A stretch of DNA of 64,000 bases from Streptomyces sp. NBC_00306 (GCF_036169555.1 NZ_CP108032.1:7750001-7814000), one strand, 5' to 3'; shown: positions 34,149 through 43,481, counted from the stretch's first letter. The notes: generated from the sequence alone by a model not told the origin. Numbers and translations are program-made.

Positions 34149-34700
34149 GTGACGTCCCTACCGGAAGACCCGACGCGACTGATCGTCGACGACGACCGCG
34201 ACTCCGCCGTGCAACGCCTGCAAGAGGCGTACGCCGAAGGGCACATCTCGCACGAGGAGATGGACGAGCGCCTCGGCCGGGTGCTCACGGCCAGGACGGG
34301 CAGCGAGCTCGTGACGGCCCTGGGCTCACTCCCGGCGGAGAAGGCGGCCACCACGTCCACGATCGGCGCCGCGGGCGGACGGATCAAGCGGCGCGGGGCG
34401 TGGCGGGTGCCGCGGATCCTCAAGGTCCATTCCGCGTTCGGCAGGGTGTACCTGGACCTGTCCCGGGCCATCATCGAAGACCCCGTGATCGACATCGAGC
34501 TGCAACTCGGCACCGGCAAGGCCAGGATCACGGTGCCCCGCGACGCGATCGTCGACGTCGAGGGCCTGACCACCGGATGGAAGGACATGGTCTACGAGCC
34601 CCCGCGGCGCTCCGGCCCAGGCGGGCCGACCATCCGGATCTCCGGGGCCATGGGGTTCGGACGGTTGAAGATCCGCCACGCGAGACGTGGGAACCGCTGA
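34149..34700 (+). CDS. DUF1707 SHOCT-like domain protein
   Basis: 183 residues. The N-terminal 55 residues (RDSAVQRLQEAYAEGHISHEEMDERLGRVLTART) are the DUF1707 helical module found at the start of many actinobacterial membrane or regulatory proteins. Residues about 95-183 are a beta-rich cell-wall-active-antibiotics-response-like (LiaF C-terminal) region (IELQLGTGKARITVPRDAIV) without membrane helices. Role unknown, probably envelope stress. Followed by a hairpin. Confidence 0.85.
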   Translation: MTSLPEDPTRLIVDDDRDSAVQRLQEAYAEGHISHEEMDERLGRVLTARTGSELVTALGSLPAEKAATTSTIGAAGGRIKRRGAWRVPRILKVHSAFGRVYLDLSRAIIEDPVIDIELQLGTGKARITVPRDAIVDVEGLTTGWKDMVYEPPRRSGPGGPTIRISGAMGFGRLKIRHARRGNR

Positions 34701-34753
34701 GAGCGGGCGATGACGGACGAACTCCTGACACTGCGGGGATCTGCTCGCACGGC

Positions 34754-34776
34754 CCGGGCCTGTGGGGCAGGCCCGG
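34754..34776 (+). terminator. Hairpin terminator after the DUF1707 gene
   Basis: 9-bp stem (CCGGGCCTG / CAGGCCCGG) with a 5-nt loop, 53 bp after the stop and before the nadE promoter (TAGGGT near 34807). Confidence 0.6.
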
Positions 34777-34854
34777 CTCGTCCCTGACCTGCCGGAAGGC
34801 CCTCTGTAGGGTGGGCGGGCGACAGCGCATCGTGAACCGCAACAAGGAGCAGAA

Positions 34855-35688
34855 GTGAGCAGCCAGCCGGCGTCCAACGCCCTCCAGCAGGAGATCGCCC
34901 GAGAACTCATGGTCGGCGAGACCTTCGAGGCCGAGCGGGAGATCGAACGCCGGGTTGCCTTCCTCGCCGGGCAGCTGACCACCACCGGCCTGCGCTCCCT
35001 GGTGCTCGGCATCAGCGGCGGCGTCGACTCCACCACGACCGGAAGGCTGTGCCAGCTCGCCGTCGAGCGGGTCCGCGAAGCCGGGCACGAAGCGCGGTTC
35101 TATGCGATGCGGCTTCCCTACGGTGTTCAGGCCGACGAGCACGACGCCCAGCTCGCGCTCTCCTTCATCCGCGCCGACCATGTGCTCACCGTGGACATCA
35201 AGCCCGCGAGCGATGCGGCGCTCGAGGCCTCGCTGGCCGCGGACGTGAGCTTCCGCGACGACCACCACCAGGACTTCGTGCACGGCAACATCAAGGCCCG
35301 GCAGCGCATGATCGCCCAGTACGCGGTGGCGGGTGCTCACGACGGCCTGGTCGTCGGTACCGACCACGCCGCCGAGGCGGTCTCCGGGTTCTTCACCAAG
35401 TTCGGCGACGGCGCCGCCGACCTCGTCCCGCTGACCGGACTGACCAAGCGCCGGGTGCGTGCCGTCGCCGACGCGCTGGGCGCGCCTGCCGAGCTGGTGT
35501 GGAAGATCCCGACCGCTGACCTGGAGACCCTCGACCCCGGCAAGGCCGACGAGGACGCCCTCGGGGTCTCGTACGACGCCATCGACGACTTCCTGGAGGG
35601 CAAGCCGGTGGACGAGCGGACCGTCGAGGCGATCGTCAGCCGCTACCGCCTCACCGATCACAAGCGTCAGCTGCCCGTCGCCCCGTAG
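34855..35688 (+). CDS. nadE: Ammonia-dependent NAD+ synthetase
   Basis: 277 residues; GTG at 34855 with AAGGAG five bases upstream. The ATP pyrophosphatase P-loop is SGGVDS (54-59); HGNIKARQRMIAQYA, GTDHAAEAVSGFFTKFGDG and LTKRRVRAVADALGAP are specific to NadE. No glutaminase domain, so it uses free ammonia to amidate nicotinate adenine dinucleotide. Full length for the family. It stands alone as a transcription unit. Confidence 0.96.
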   Translation: MSSQPASNALQQEIARELMVGETFEAEREIERRVAFLAGQLTTTGLRSLVLGISGGVDSTTTGRLCQLAVERVREAGHEARFYAMRLPYGVQADEHDAQLALSFIRADHVLTVDIKPASDAALEASLAADVSFRDDHHQDFVHGNIKARQRMIAQYAVAGAHDGLVVGTDHAAEAVSGFFTKFGDGAADLVPLTGLTKRRVRAVADALGAPAELVWKIPTADLETLDPGKADEDALGVSYDAIDDFLEGKPVDERTVEAIVSRYRLTDHKRQLPVAP

Positions 35689-35904
35689 GTCGCATCGCGA
35701 ACGAAGGAGCGGCCGGGGGAGCCGCGGCAGACCTGTCTGTTCATCAACACCTTTGCCGTAGCCGGTTCTTGGTGCGCGCGGACTGCCATGGCGTGCCGTG
35801 CGTTCTGCTGTTCGTGACCCTTCTGCTCGGCGTTCATCCGTTGTTCGGTTATCTCTTCGAGACTCGGCCAGTCGCTCCCCAGCAGCTGATCGAGAGGCTT
35901 CACC

Positions 35905-37404
35905 GTGAGGGCAAAGAACAGCGAAGATCCTGAGGCTTCAGCGATCTCACGCCGTCGGTTGGTCAAGTACGCAGGTGTCGGAGCGACGTTGGCGGCCGCG
36001 AGCCCGCTCGCCGTTGCCGGACCGGCGTCAGCGACCGAAGAGGACCGAAACGATTCCAGACCCGGCGACGCGCGCAGAAGGGTGTGGCGAGCCGGCGACC
36101 ACCACGTGCACTCGGAGTACAGCGGCGAGTTCGACACGTCGACGAACCCGCCGACCTTCCACAAGGGTGCCGACGCCGTCTACCCGATCGTCACCAACGC
36201 GATCATGGCCAAGCACTTCGGTCTCAGCTGGGTGATGTGCACCGACCACGGTGGACCGACGCACTCCAAGGTGAACATCGAACAGGCCTATCCCGACCTG
36301 CTCCGCTCACGGGTGCTCGTCCCCGGAGTCCTCCAGTTCTGGGGCATGGAGTTCGACGCTCCGGCACTGGACCACCACACCCTGATGATCCCGCACCACC
36401 GTGACGAGGCCCAGCAGCTCTTCGAGCTGGAAAGCCGCTTCGCCAAGCACGACGCCTTCCCCGCCGATCGAGGCCGCGACACCGAGGCCAAGATGATCGA
36501 GTTCCTGAAGGCTGCCAAGGACATGCCGCGCAAGCCGCTGGTCATCGCGCACCACGCGTCCCGGTCGGCCACCGGGCTCGGCGTGTACGGCCAGGACACC
36601 CCGCGGGAGTTCCGCAACGGCAACAACACGGCGCCGGACATCTACGTCGGCTTCGAGGGCGCTCCCGGCCACCAGGCGGGCCCGCTCAACGGCGGCCCGC
36701 GCGGTGGCTACGGCAACTACCCGACCCACGGCGGCTTCGATCAGATGACGGCCCGTGTCGGCGGACTGTGGGACTCCCTGCTCGGCGAGGGGCGCCGCTG
36801 GTGGATCACCGCGACGTCGGACTCCCATGTGCACTGGACGCGCGGCGGCGCCGACTTCTGGCCCGGCGAGTACAGCAAGACCCACGTCCTTGCCCGCCAC
36901 GACTACGCCGACATCATGGACGGACTCCGCAACGGCCGGATCTGGGTCGGCACGGGTGACCTGATCACCAGCCTCGATCTCACCGCGAGCAATCGCAACC
37001 GTGAAGCGGCCATGGGCGAGACCCTGACCGTGAGCAGCCGCAACCGTACGGACGTCGACATCGAGATCACGTTCCGGCCCCTGAAGGGGAAGAACGCCAA
37101 CGGTGACCGCCCGGAGGTCCGGCGTGTGGACCTGATCGTCGGTGAGGTCACCGGCCCGAGTTCCCAGCTCGACGTCGGCACCAACCCGACCACCAAGGTC
37201 GTGGCGCGCTTCGGCCCGCGCGACTGGCGCAAGCGGGGGGACGACTACGTCATCCGGCACACACTGCGCAATGTGGAGGGAGACCTTTACGCCCGGGTCC
37301 GCGGCACCAGCACCGACGAGGCGGAACCCCTCGCGGACGGGCTGGAGAGCCCGTGGGACGATCTGTGGTTCTACTCGAACCCGGTATTCGTCGCGGTCCG
37401 TTAG
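35905..37404 (+). CDS. Tat-exported PHP-domain phosphoesterase
   Basis: 499 residues from GTG 35905 (GAGAGG upstream). The N terminus has a twin-arginine motif (SRRRLVKYAGVG) and signal cleaving near ASA-TEE. The metal site of the polymerase-and-histidinol-phosphatase fold is complete: HVH (67-69), CTDHGG (about 114), GMEF, IAHHAS (about 214) and TSDSHVH (about 301). Residues after about 350 are a beta-rich extension. A secreted metal-dependent phosphoesterase, perhaps for phosphate scavenging; no Pho box was noted. Confidence 0.88.
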   Translation: MRAKNSEDPEASAISRRRLVKYAGVGATLAAASPLAVAGPASATEEDRNDSRPGDARRRVWRAGDHHVHSEYSGEFDTSTNPPTFHKGADAVYPIVTNAIMAKHFGLSWVMCTDHGGPTHSKVNIEQAYPDLLRSRVLVPGVLQFWGMEFDAPALDHHTLMIPHHRDEAQQLFELESRFAKHDAFPADRGRDTEAKMIEFLKAAKDMPRKPLVIAHHASRSATGLGVYGQDTPREFRNGNNTAPDIYVGFEGAPGHQAGPLNGGPRGGYGNYPTHGGFDQMTARVGGLWDSLLGEGRRWWITATSDSHVHWTRGGADFWPGEYSKTHVLARHDYADIMDGLRNGRIWVGTGDLITSLDLTASNRNREAAMGETLTVSSRNRTDVDIEITFRPLKGKNANGDRPEVRRVDLIVGEVTGPSSQLDVGTNPTTKVVARFGPRDWRKRGDDYVIRHTLRNVEGDLYARVRGTSTDEAEPLADGLESPWDDLWFYSNPVFVAVR

Positions 37405-37484
37405 CCACTGCCGCGTCTCACAGGAGTGCGCACCTTCGCCTGGCGCCCCATCGGGCGAAGGCCGCCCGGCAGGGAGACGCGGAC

Positions 37485-37519
37485 GGGGCCGGCGCCCCCC
37501 TGACAGGGACGCCGGCCCC
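37485..37519. terminator. Bidirectional hairpin terminator
   Basis: Perfect 10-bp stem (GGGGCCGGCG / CGCCGGCCCC) with a 15-nt loop between the convergent phosphoesterase and MscS genes. Confidence 0.75.
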
Positions 37520-37591
37520 TGGTTCACGGCAGCGGCCGACTCACTCAAGGCCCGCAGTGTCCCGTGAGGCTCACGCCCCTGCGGGACACGG

Positions 37592-38668
37592 CTACGGGAT
37601 CATCGGCAGCGTCACGTCCCGTTGCGGAGGGATGGCCACGCCGTTCTGCTGAAGCGTGACGGCCCGCGCCGGAGAGGGAATGCGGATGCCCTCCAGACGG
37701 AACCGCTTGTGCAGCTGCTTGATGAACTCGTGCTTGATTCTGTACTGATCGCTGAACTCTCCGACGCCGAGGATCACGGTGAAACCGATCCGCGAGTCCC
37801 CGAAGGTGTGGAAGCGGACAGCGGGTTCGTGGTCGGGGACCGCGCCCTCGACCTCCTTCATGACCTCGCTGACGACCTCGCACGTGACGCGCTCCACGTG
37901 GTCCAGGTCGCTGTCGTAGGCGACGCCGGCCTGCACCAGCAGGGTCATCTCCTGTTCCGGGCGGCTGTAGTTGGTCATGTTCGTGCTCGACAGCTGGGCG
38001 TTCGGGATGATGACGAGGTTGTTGGAGAGGTTGCGTACGACGGTGTTGCGCCAGTTGATGTCGACGACGTACCCCTCCTCCCCGCTGGTGAGGCGGATGT
38101 AGTCGCCGGGCTGGATCGTCTTCGAGGCGAGGATGTGGATGCCGGCGAAGAGGTTGGCGAGGGTGTCCTGAAGAGCCAGCGCGACCGCGAGGCCGCCGAC
38201 GCCGAGGGCGGTGAGCAGCGGGGCTATGGAGATGCCCAGCGTCTGGAGGACGACCAGGCAGCCGATGGCCAGGACGACGACGCGGGTGATGTTGACGAAG
38301 ATCGTGGCCGATCCGGCCACACCGGACCGTGACTGCGTGACGGCTTGCACCAGGCCGGTGATCACGCGCGCCGCCGTGATGGTGGCGGCGAGGATGAGGA
38401 GCCCCGACAGGACCTGGTTGACGGTGTGGTTGACCCGGTCGGTCAGCGGCAGGGCCGCCGCGGCGGCCGTGACCCCGCCGGTGAGCGCGGCGACCGGCAC
38501 CAGCGCCCGCAACGCGTTGACGAGGACGTCGTCTCCGCTCCAGCGCGTACGGGTCGCGTGCTTGCCCAGCCAGCGCAGGAGAAGTCGCAGCAGGAGACCT
38601 GCCGCGAGACCGACAGCCACCCAGATTCCCGCGACGATCCAGTCGTGCGGCGTGAGATCGCGGTTCAC
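37592..38668 (-). CDS. MscS-family mechanosensitive ion channel
   Basis: 358 residues. Four to five hydrophobic helices, then the pore-lining helix and beta domain: ALGVGGLAVALALQDTLANLFAGIHILASKTIQPGDYI and the following NWRNTVVRNLSNNLVIIPN are the MscS signature. Inner-membrane osmotic release channel. GTG start at 38668. Confidence 0.92.
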   Translation of the reverse strand: MNRDLTPHDWIVAGIWVAVGLAAGLLLRLLLRWLGKHATRTRWSGDDVLVNALRALVPVAALTGGVTAAAAALPLTDRVNHTVNQVLSGLLILAATITAARVITGLVQAVTQSRSGVAGSATIFVNITRVVVLAIGCLVVLQTLGISIAPLLTALGVGGLAVALALQDTLANLFAGIHILASKTIQPGDYIRLTSGEEGYVVDINWRNTVVRNLSNNLVIIPNAQLSSTNMTNYSRPEQEMTLLVQAGVAYDSDLDHVERVTCEVVSEVMKEVEGAVPDHEPAVRFHTFGDSRIGFTVILGVGEFSDQYRIKHEFIKQLHKRFRLEGIRIPSPARAVTLQQNGVAIPPQRDVTLPMIP

Positions 38669-38871
38669 CGGCTGCCTCCCACCGCATCAGGAAGGGATCG
38701 TACGTCCGGTATGCAATGTGTCGTCAACGTGTTGCCGCCTGCTGCCTCGGTTCCGGAATCTGCAAAGCCGCCGGTGACGAGACGCCCGTCGACCGTCGGT
38801 CCGCTCATCTTCCTGCATCTGCGGGGGTCTTCGCGTCACAGTCGAGGGGGTCCACCGACTTGTTGCGCAAC

Positions 38872-39122
38872 TCACCGGCCGATGAGGGCCTGGGTGATCT
38901 GACGGGTGGTCTGCTCGGTGCACCGGGGGTTGGCGGCGGCGTACGCCATGCAGGCGTGCACCGCGGCGGCGTACGCCATGCAGGTGTGCACACCGTGGCC
39001 GGAGCCCCTGCCCGCAACTGCGTGTCAACCAGGGGCCGGACCAGGCCTGCATCCATCAAGGGGCGGATGTGCGAGGTTTCTTCGGCCGTCAAGAGCGGCT
39101 CCTGCGGCCGGCCCGTCGGCAC
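38872..39122 (-). pseudogene. Small possibly frameshifted gene with a 30-bp tandem repeat
   Basis: On the minus strand one frame reads PTGRPQEPLLTAEETSH...LVDTQLRAG (from GTG 39122) and, after a one-base frame change near 39005, another reads GSGHGVHTCMAYAAA, VHACMAYAAA, NPRCTEQTTRQITQALIGR and stops at 38872. Both pieces look coding while the alternative frames do not. The MAYAAA decapeptide is repeated. No family recognised and no ribosome binding site seen, so this is tentative. Confidence 0.3.
38932..38991 (-). repeat. 30-bp direct repeat, two copies
   Basis: Two adjacent 30-bp units differing at two positions; on the minus strand they encode VHACMAYAAA and VHTCMAYAAA in one frame. Confidence 0.75.
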
Positions 39123-39138
39123 GACATGCTGTCGACGG

Positions 39139-39786
39139 TCACGATCGCAGAGACACGAGGCTCTCGTCACGGTCGATTCGGTCAGCGGGCGAACGCTCCA
39201 CATCCGACGGCCAGCGCTGTACGGGGGCGATGTAGCCGAGCCGGGTACTCCAGCTCCAGCGGTCGCCGCGCGAGGTGAGGGAGAGCACGGACGACGGCAC
39301 GTCGAGGTGCCAGAACGCTCGTGCCGGTGCGGCCATGGCATGGACGAGCGAGGCCCGGATGATCGCCGGTTCGGTGACGGCCAGTACGTGCCCGGCATCG
39401 GAGGGGACACTGCTCAGCCAGTGCGCGGTCCGCCGACAGAGCTCGCGTACCGACTCGCCTCCGTGGGGTGTGGCGTCGGGATCCGTGAGCCAGGCGGAGA
39501 GCCCGAAGGGGTCGTCGGCCACGACGTCGCCGACCGTGCTGCCGTACCACTTGCCGTAGTCGAGGTCGCGCAACCCCGGTTCCGGCGTGGTGTCCAGCCC
39601 GAGGCTGTACGCGGTCAGCGCGCAGCGGGTCGAAGGCGCCCGGACGGCCAGCGAGTGGGGAGGCAGTGCTGCTATCGCCGCGGCTGCCGCACGCACGGCG
39701 CGCTTGCTTCGTGGACCGTCTCCGAGGCGGGTGTCCGTGAGGGGGGCCGGAGCGGTCGCACACAGGAATGTCAGTGTGACGGTCAT
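39139..39786 (-). CDS. Histidine-phosphatase-fold protein lacking the catalytic histidines
   Basis: 215 residues. Overall layout matches the phosphoglycerate-mutase-like superfamily (APSTRCALTAYSLGL, LRDLDYGKW, HGGESVRELCRR), but the N-terminal RHG motif is replaced by CAT (LTFLCATAPA) and the second catalytic His region reads LAVTEPAIIRA instead of VSHG. The phospho-acceptor chemistry is therefore absent. It lies just downstream of the two-component system and the DUF418 remnant. Confidence 0.75.
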   Translation of the reverse strand: MTVTLTFLCATAPAPLTDTRLGDGPRSKRAVRAAAAAIAALPPHSLAVRAPSTRCALTAYSLGLDTTPEPGLRDLDYGKWYGSTVGDVVADDPFGLSAWLTDPDATPHGGESVRELCRRTAHWLSSVPSDAGHVLAVTEPAIIRASLVHAMAAPARAFWHLDVPSSVLSLTSRGDRWSWSTRLGYIAPVQRWPSDVERSPADRIDRDESLVSLRS

Positions 39787-39843
39787 GGCATTGACCTCCT
39801 TCTGCCGGCCGAGATGACAGGGGCCCGGTCCGGTTCCCGCGAG

Positions 39844-40088
39844 TCAGGTGATCAGGCGGGCGGGTTCGGTGGCGGCGTGCAGCAGGTACTCGAGTGAGCC
39901 CCACCGGAAAGGTGTCGCCGAGCGGTCGAGGCGGATCGGCCGTCCTGCCGACGACGCACGGAAACGGGTGTCGTCCGCCGGGGCGGACGCTACGACCGAA
40001 GCCACGGTGTGCGTCATAAGCCAAGCGTCGGCGAAACCGCCCGGGGCAACCATCCGGCAGATGTCCGGAACTGCCCCCGCCGACCGGC
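39844..40088 (-). pseudogene. Deletion remnant of a DUF418 gene
   Basis: The minus strand at 39844-39909 encodes FRWGSLEYLLHAATEPARLIT plus stop, nearly the C terminus of the intact DUF418 protein (FRRGPLEYLLRAATAPARRIK, 42174-42239). At 40047-40088 lies a near copy of the intact gene's upstream box (43441-43481). The 137 bp between replace more than 1.1 kb of coding sequence. This is best explained as a second copy that lost its middle. Confidence 0.6.
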
Positions 40089-40180
40089 TGGCGACCGTGC
40101 CGCCCGAGACACCGTCGTACGGTGCCCGACCAGCGGTTTCCCGGCGACGGACGTGCCCCCGGAGCAGAGGAGCGGACCCA

Positions 40181-41284
40181 TCACGCTCTGCCGTCGGTCG
40201 GCAGTTCCAGGTGAAGTTCGTATCCGCCGTCCGCCGTCGGGCCGGAGGTGACGGTGCCGCCGAGGAGCGCGGCACGCTGATGCAGGCCGACCAGGCCGTA
40301 CCGCGCGCTGGGCAGGCTGAGTGTGGGCCTGGTCGGAGCGCTGTTGGTGACGGTGACCCGCACGGTGCCGTCCTGGTGGCGGACGCTCACCGTCGCAGCG
40401 GCGCCCGGCGCGTGCTTGCGTACATTGGTCAGTGCCTCCTGGACGGTGCGGTAGATGGCGCGCTGGACGGCCGGCGAGAGGCCGTTGGGCAGGTCCGTCC
40501 GCAGCTCGGCCTCGATGCCGCTGCCGTCGATCAGCTGCTGGAGGTCGGCCAGGGAGGGCTGCGGGGTCAACTCCGTGGGACGCCCCCCGGAGGCGCGCAG
40601 GACGTCGACCATGTGCCGCAGCTCCTCGAGGGTCTGCACGCTCAGCCCCCGGATCGTGGCCGCGGCGTCCTTGACCTCGGCGTCCTGGCTGCCGACCTGG
40701 AGTGCCCCGGCCCGTACCGCGATCAGGCTGACCTGGTGGGAGACCACGTCATGCATCTCCCGGGCGAGCTGCGCGCGCTCCTTGGCCAGCACGGACTGGT
40801 CGGTCAGCATCCGCTCGTGGTCACGCGCCTCGGAGATCTCGTTGAGCCGCAGCGACAGGTCCCTCCGAGCCTGGACGAGCTGGCCGAGGAAGCAGGCCGC
40901 GGCCGCCGTCGCCGATGTGTAGCCCAGTGTGATCAGGGTCGACGTGTCCGTCAGGTCGATCTCCGGCGACGGCCACGACGACATGTCACAGATCGCGTAT
41001 GCCACGCCGCAGAAGCCCAGCACGATGCGGTTGCGGGACAGCGAGGCGAGCGAGTACAGCGCCACCAGCCCGGCGAAGATCGCGGCGGACAGCAGGATGG
41101 CCGGCAGGGTGAGCAGGAAGGTGAGCAGAGGCAGGCGGCGGCGCAGCAGAAGGGAGAAGGCGGCTCCCACGGCGAAGGCCAGACGCAGCGGCTCGTCGGC
41201 GTCGAGGTGGGCCCAGACATCGAGGAGCGCGACGGCGACGAGGGCGGCGTCGACGACGACGGGGGGAGCGTGTCGGCCGTTCAT
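40181..41284 (-). CDS. NarL-type sensor histidine kinase
   Basis: 367 residues with four to five membrane helices (about 10-135), a coiled linker, a HisKA_3 dimerisation helix with the phospho-accepting His178 (REMHDVVSHQ) and a HATPase domain (ALTNVRKHAPGAAATV; GLVGLHQRAALLGG). The start ATG overlaps the response-regulator stop (ATGA), so the two are translationally coupled. The lack of a large extracytoplasmic loop suggests intramembrane sensing. Confidence 0.93.
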   Translation of the reverse strand: MNGRHAPPVVVDAALVAVALLDVWAHLDADEPLRLAFAVGAAFSLLLRRRLPLLTFLLTLPAILLSAAIFAGLVALYSLASLSRNRIVLGFCGVAYAICDMSSWPSPEIDLTDTSTLITLGYTSATAAAACFLGQLVQARRDLSLRLNEISEARDHERMLTDQSVLAKERAQLAREMHDVVSHQVSLIAVRAGALQVGSQDAEVKDAAATIRGLSVQTLEELRHMVDVLRASGGRPTELTPQPSLADLQQLIDGSGIEAELRTDLPNGLSPAVQRAIYRTVQEALTNVRKHAPGAAATVSVRHQDGTVRVTVTNSAPTRPTLSLPSARYGLVGLHQRAALLGGTVTSGPTADGGYELHLELPTDGRA

Positions 41285-41946
41285 TCCCGCTCCTGGTCCC
41301 GAGGCTGCTTGAGGAGGCCCGCCCTCTCGGCGAGCAGGGCGGCCTGTACGCGGCTCGCCACCTCGAGCTTGGTGAGGATGGCACTCACATGGTCCTTGAC
41401 CGTGCCGGTGCTCAGGTGGACCCGTGTGGCGATGTCGTTGTTCGACAGCCCCTCGGCGACGAGGACGAGGACATCGCGCTCGCGATCGGTCAGCCGTGCC
41501 ACGCTGCCGGCGGCCGCTTCCTGGGATCCGGCATCCAGATAGGTGTCGACGACCATCCGGGTGACCTTGGACGACAGGACTTTGTCGCCGCCCGCGAGGT
41601 CGCGCACCAGGAACGGAAGTTCTTCGGGGTCGGTGTCCTTGAGCAGGAAACCGGCAGCGCCCGAGCGCAGTGCCGTGGCCACGTATTCATCCATGTCGAA
41701 TGTCGTGAGCATGGCCACGACGGGAGGCTCGGGCAGCCGGCGGAGGGCGGCCAGGACCGTGAGTCCGTCCACGTCGGGCATACGGATGTCCAGCAGCACG
41801 ATGTCGGGACGTTGCTCCTTCACCGCTTCGACCGCCTGGCCGCCGGGAACGGCGGCGACGACCGTGATGTCGTCCGCCGCGTCGAGGATGCGCTGGAAGC
41901 CCGTACGGATCAGGGCCTCGTCGTCCACCACCATTACCCGGATCAC
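41281..41946 (-). CDS. NarL/LuxR-type response regulator
   Basis: 221 residues from GTG 41946 (GGAG upstream). Receiver domain with acidic pocket VVDDEAL and phospho-acceptor Asp53 in LLDIRMPD; Thr/Lys switch residues in LTTF and LLKD. LuxR helix-turn-helix at the end (LTDRERDVLVLVAEGLSNNDIATRVHLSTGTVKDHVS). Cognate partner of the kinase. The likely target is the DUF418 gene 227 bp upstream, whose promoter box recurs in the remnant at the other end of the operon. Confidence 0.94.
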   Translation of the reverse strand: MIRVMVVDDEALIRTGFQRILDAADDITVVAAVPGGQAVEAVKEQRPDIVLLDIRMPDVDGLTVLAALRRLPEPPVVAMLTTFDMDEYVATALRSGAAGFLLKDTDPEELPFLVRDLAGGDKVLSSKVTRMVVDTYLDAGSQEAAAGSVARLTDRERDVLVLVAEGLSNNDIATRVHLSTGTVKDHVSAILTKLEVASRVQAALLAERAGLLKQPRDQERE

Positions 41947-42173
41947 GTGTGCTCCATTCGCCACCGGACCACTGTCCGATTCGTACCATGCCGAGAGGCG
42001 CTTCGCGGGTGCCGGAGGCCGAATGCGGCCGCGTGGCGGGGGACGCCAGCCGGTCGGCGGGGTGCCTCCGGCGCTCTGCCGTGGCGCGGCGCGACCGCTC
42101 CCTCGGCCCGGTGGCCACGGCGCCCACTCAGACCGGCAGGCTCCGGCCGTCAGGACGGATCCCCCGCTGTCCG

Positions 42174-43409
42174 TCACTTGATCCGGCGGGCCGGAGCGGT
42201 GGCGGCACGCAGGAGGTACTCCAGTGGTCCACGACGGAAGTAGCGGGTCCACAGAAGGGCGAACAGCATGGCCGCCACAGTGAAAGCGAGGAACACCGGC
42301 AGTGGGGCCCAGCCGTCCAGATCCTCCAGGTTGTCGGCGCCCAGGAAATGGATCGCCACGATATGGGCGACGTAGGCGGTCAAGGAGATCGACCCCACCG
42401 CGGCGAGCGGAGCCAGCAGCCGAGGGTGGTCCTTGGTGAGCTGAACCGTCAGGCAGCAGACGGCCAGGACGGCGAGCGCGACACCGGTGTTGCCCACGAT
42501 GGACCAGGTGGTCTGGCTGTGCGGGACGGCCACCAGCAGCCAGGCCGGATACCCGGACGCGAACTCCTCACCGACGGCGTCCGACCACCACGCGGAAGCG
42601 GGAGGCCCACCGCCCGCAGCGGCGCTGACCGCTGCCCGAGCTCCGGGAACCATGTGCAGAGCGAGCCATGATCCCCCGTAGCCGATCACGGCGAGGGCCG
42701 CGCCCGTGCAGGCCAGCTTGACGAGGGTGTCACGGCGAGAGAGGTCCAGCTTGGCCAGTGCCATGCCGGCGACGATGAAGGAGAACCAGGTCAGCGCCGG
42801 ATACTCACCGGTCACGAACAGTTCGAGAAGCCCGTCGGAGTCGGTGATCCGGGCCAGCGGATCCAGGTCGATCAGGGTGTCCGCCCAATTTCCGCCGTCG
42901 ACAGCCGCCCTCAGCAGGTACAGCACCTGAGGCAGGACGAGAGCGGTCGATGCCGCGATGATCGCCAGCGTCCTCGCCGTCAGCCGGTACAGCGGGAGCG
43001 CGAGGACGAACAGCAGCCCGTAGAAGGCCAGGATGACGTCGACATCGGTGTCGAGCAGGACCAGCGCGTAGCCCAGGACGATCAGAACGGCGGCGCGGAT
43101 CAGAACACGGCCTGCCGCCTGGCGTCCGCTCCGCCCTGTGCGCGGCTGCGGACGGCCCATGAGCAGGATCAGGGTGAAGCCGGCCAGGAGGGCGAACAGC
43201 GCCGCCGACCGACCGCGCGCCACCTCCATGAGCCAGCCCATCGGGCCGCCGACCGATGGCTCGGGGCCGATGTGTGCGGCGAACATCCCGAAGATCGCCA
43301 GGGCGCGCGCGACATCGAGACCGATCATCCTCCCCGTTGACGGGGTGTGGCCGGGTGCGTCGTCCACGACTGTCGCGGAAGGCATGCCCGGAGCGGAGAC
43401 GCGTCTCAT
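42174..43409 (-). CDS. DUF418 multi-pass membrane protein
   Basis: 411 residues with about ten hydrophobic helices; RMIGLDVARALAIFGMFAAHIGP near the start and the C-terminal LLWTRYFRRGPLEYLLRA are diagnostic of the DUF418/YeiB-like acyltransferase-fold family. The function is unknown; members are often beside two-component systems in actinomycetes. GGAG lies some distance before the ATG. A perfect hairpin is found 55-80 bp upstream of the start. Confidence 0.9.
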   Translation of the reverse strand: MRRVSAPGMPSATVVDDAPGHTPSTGRMIGLDVARALAIFGMFAAHIGPEPSVGGPMGWLMEVARGRSAALFALLAGFTLILLMGRPQPRTGRSGRQAAGRVLIRAAVLIVLGYALVLLDTDVDVILAFYGLLFVLALPLYRLTARTLAIIAASTALVLPQVLYLLRAAVDGGNWADTLIDLDPLARITDSDGLLELFVTGEYPALTWFSFIVAGMALAKLDLSRRDTLVKLACTGAALAVIGYGGSWLALHMVPGARAAVSAAAGGGPPASAWWSDAVGEEFASGYPAWLLVAVPHSQTTWSIVGNTGVALAVLAVCCLTVQLTKDHPRLLAPLAAVGSISLTAYVAHIVAIHFLGADNLEDLDGWAPLPVFLAFTVAAMLFALLWTRYFRRGPLEYLLRAATAPARRIK

Positions 43410-43440
43410 TGGGCACCAATCTCCGGGAAATTGTTGATTT

Positions 43441-43481
43441 CAACCATCCGGCAGGTGACCGGAGTACCCCCGCCGACCGGC
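43441..43481 (-). repeat. 41-bp box shared by the DUF418 gene and its remnant
   Basis: CAACCATCCGGCAG followed by a conserved CCGGA and CCCCCGCCGACCGGC also occurs at 40047-40088 with few differences and one indel. In both cases it is on the upstream side of DUF418 coding sequence. Confidence 0.6.

Noticed and set aside
35667..35903. 78-codon minus-strand ORF upstream of the PHP gene
   Set aside because: Reads coherently in the middle (PSLEEITEQRMNAEQKG) but has no ribosome binding site and abuts the start of a well-supported divergent gene; not enough to call.
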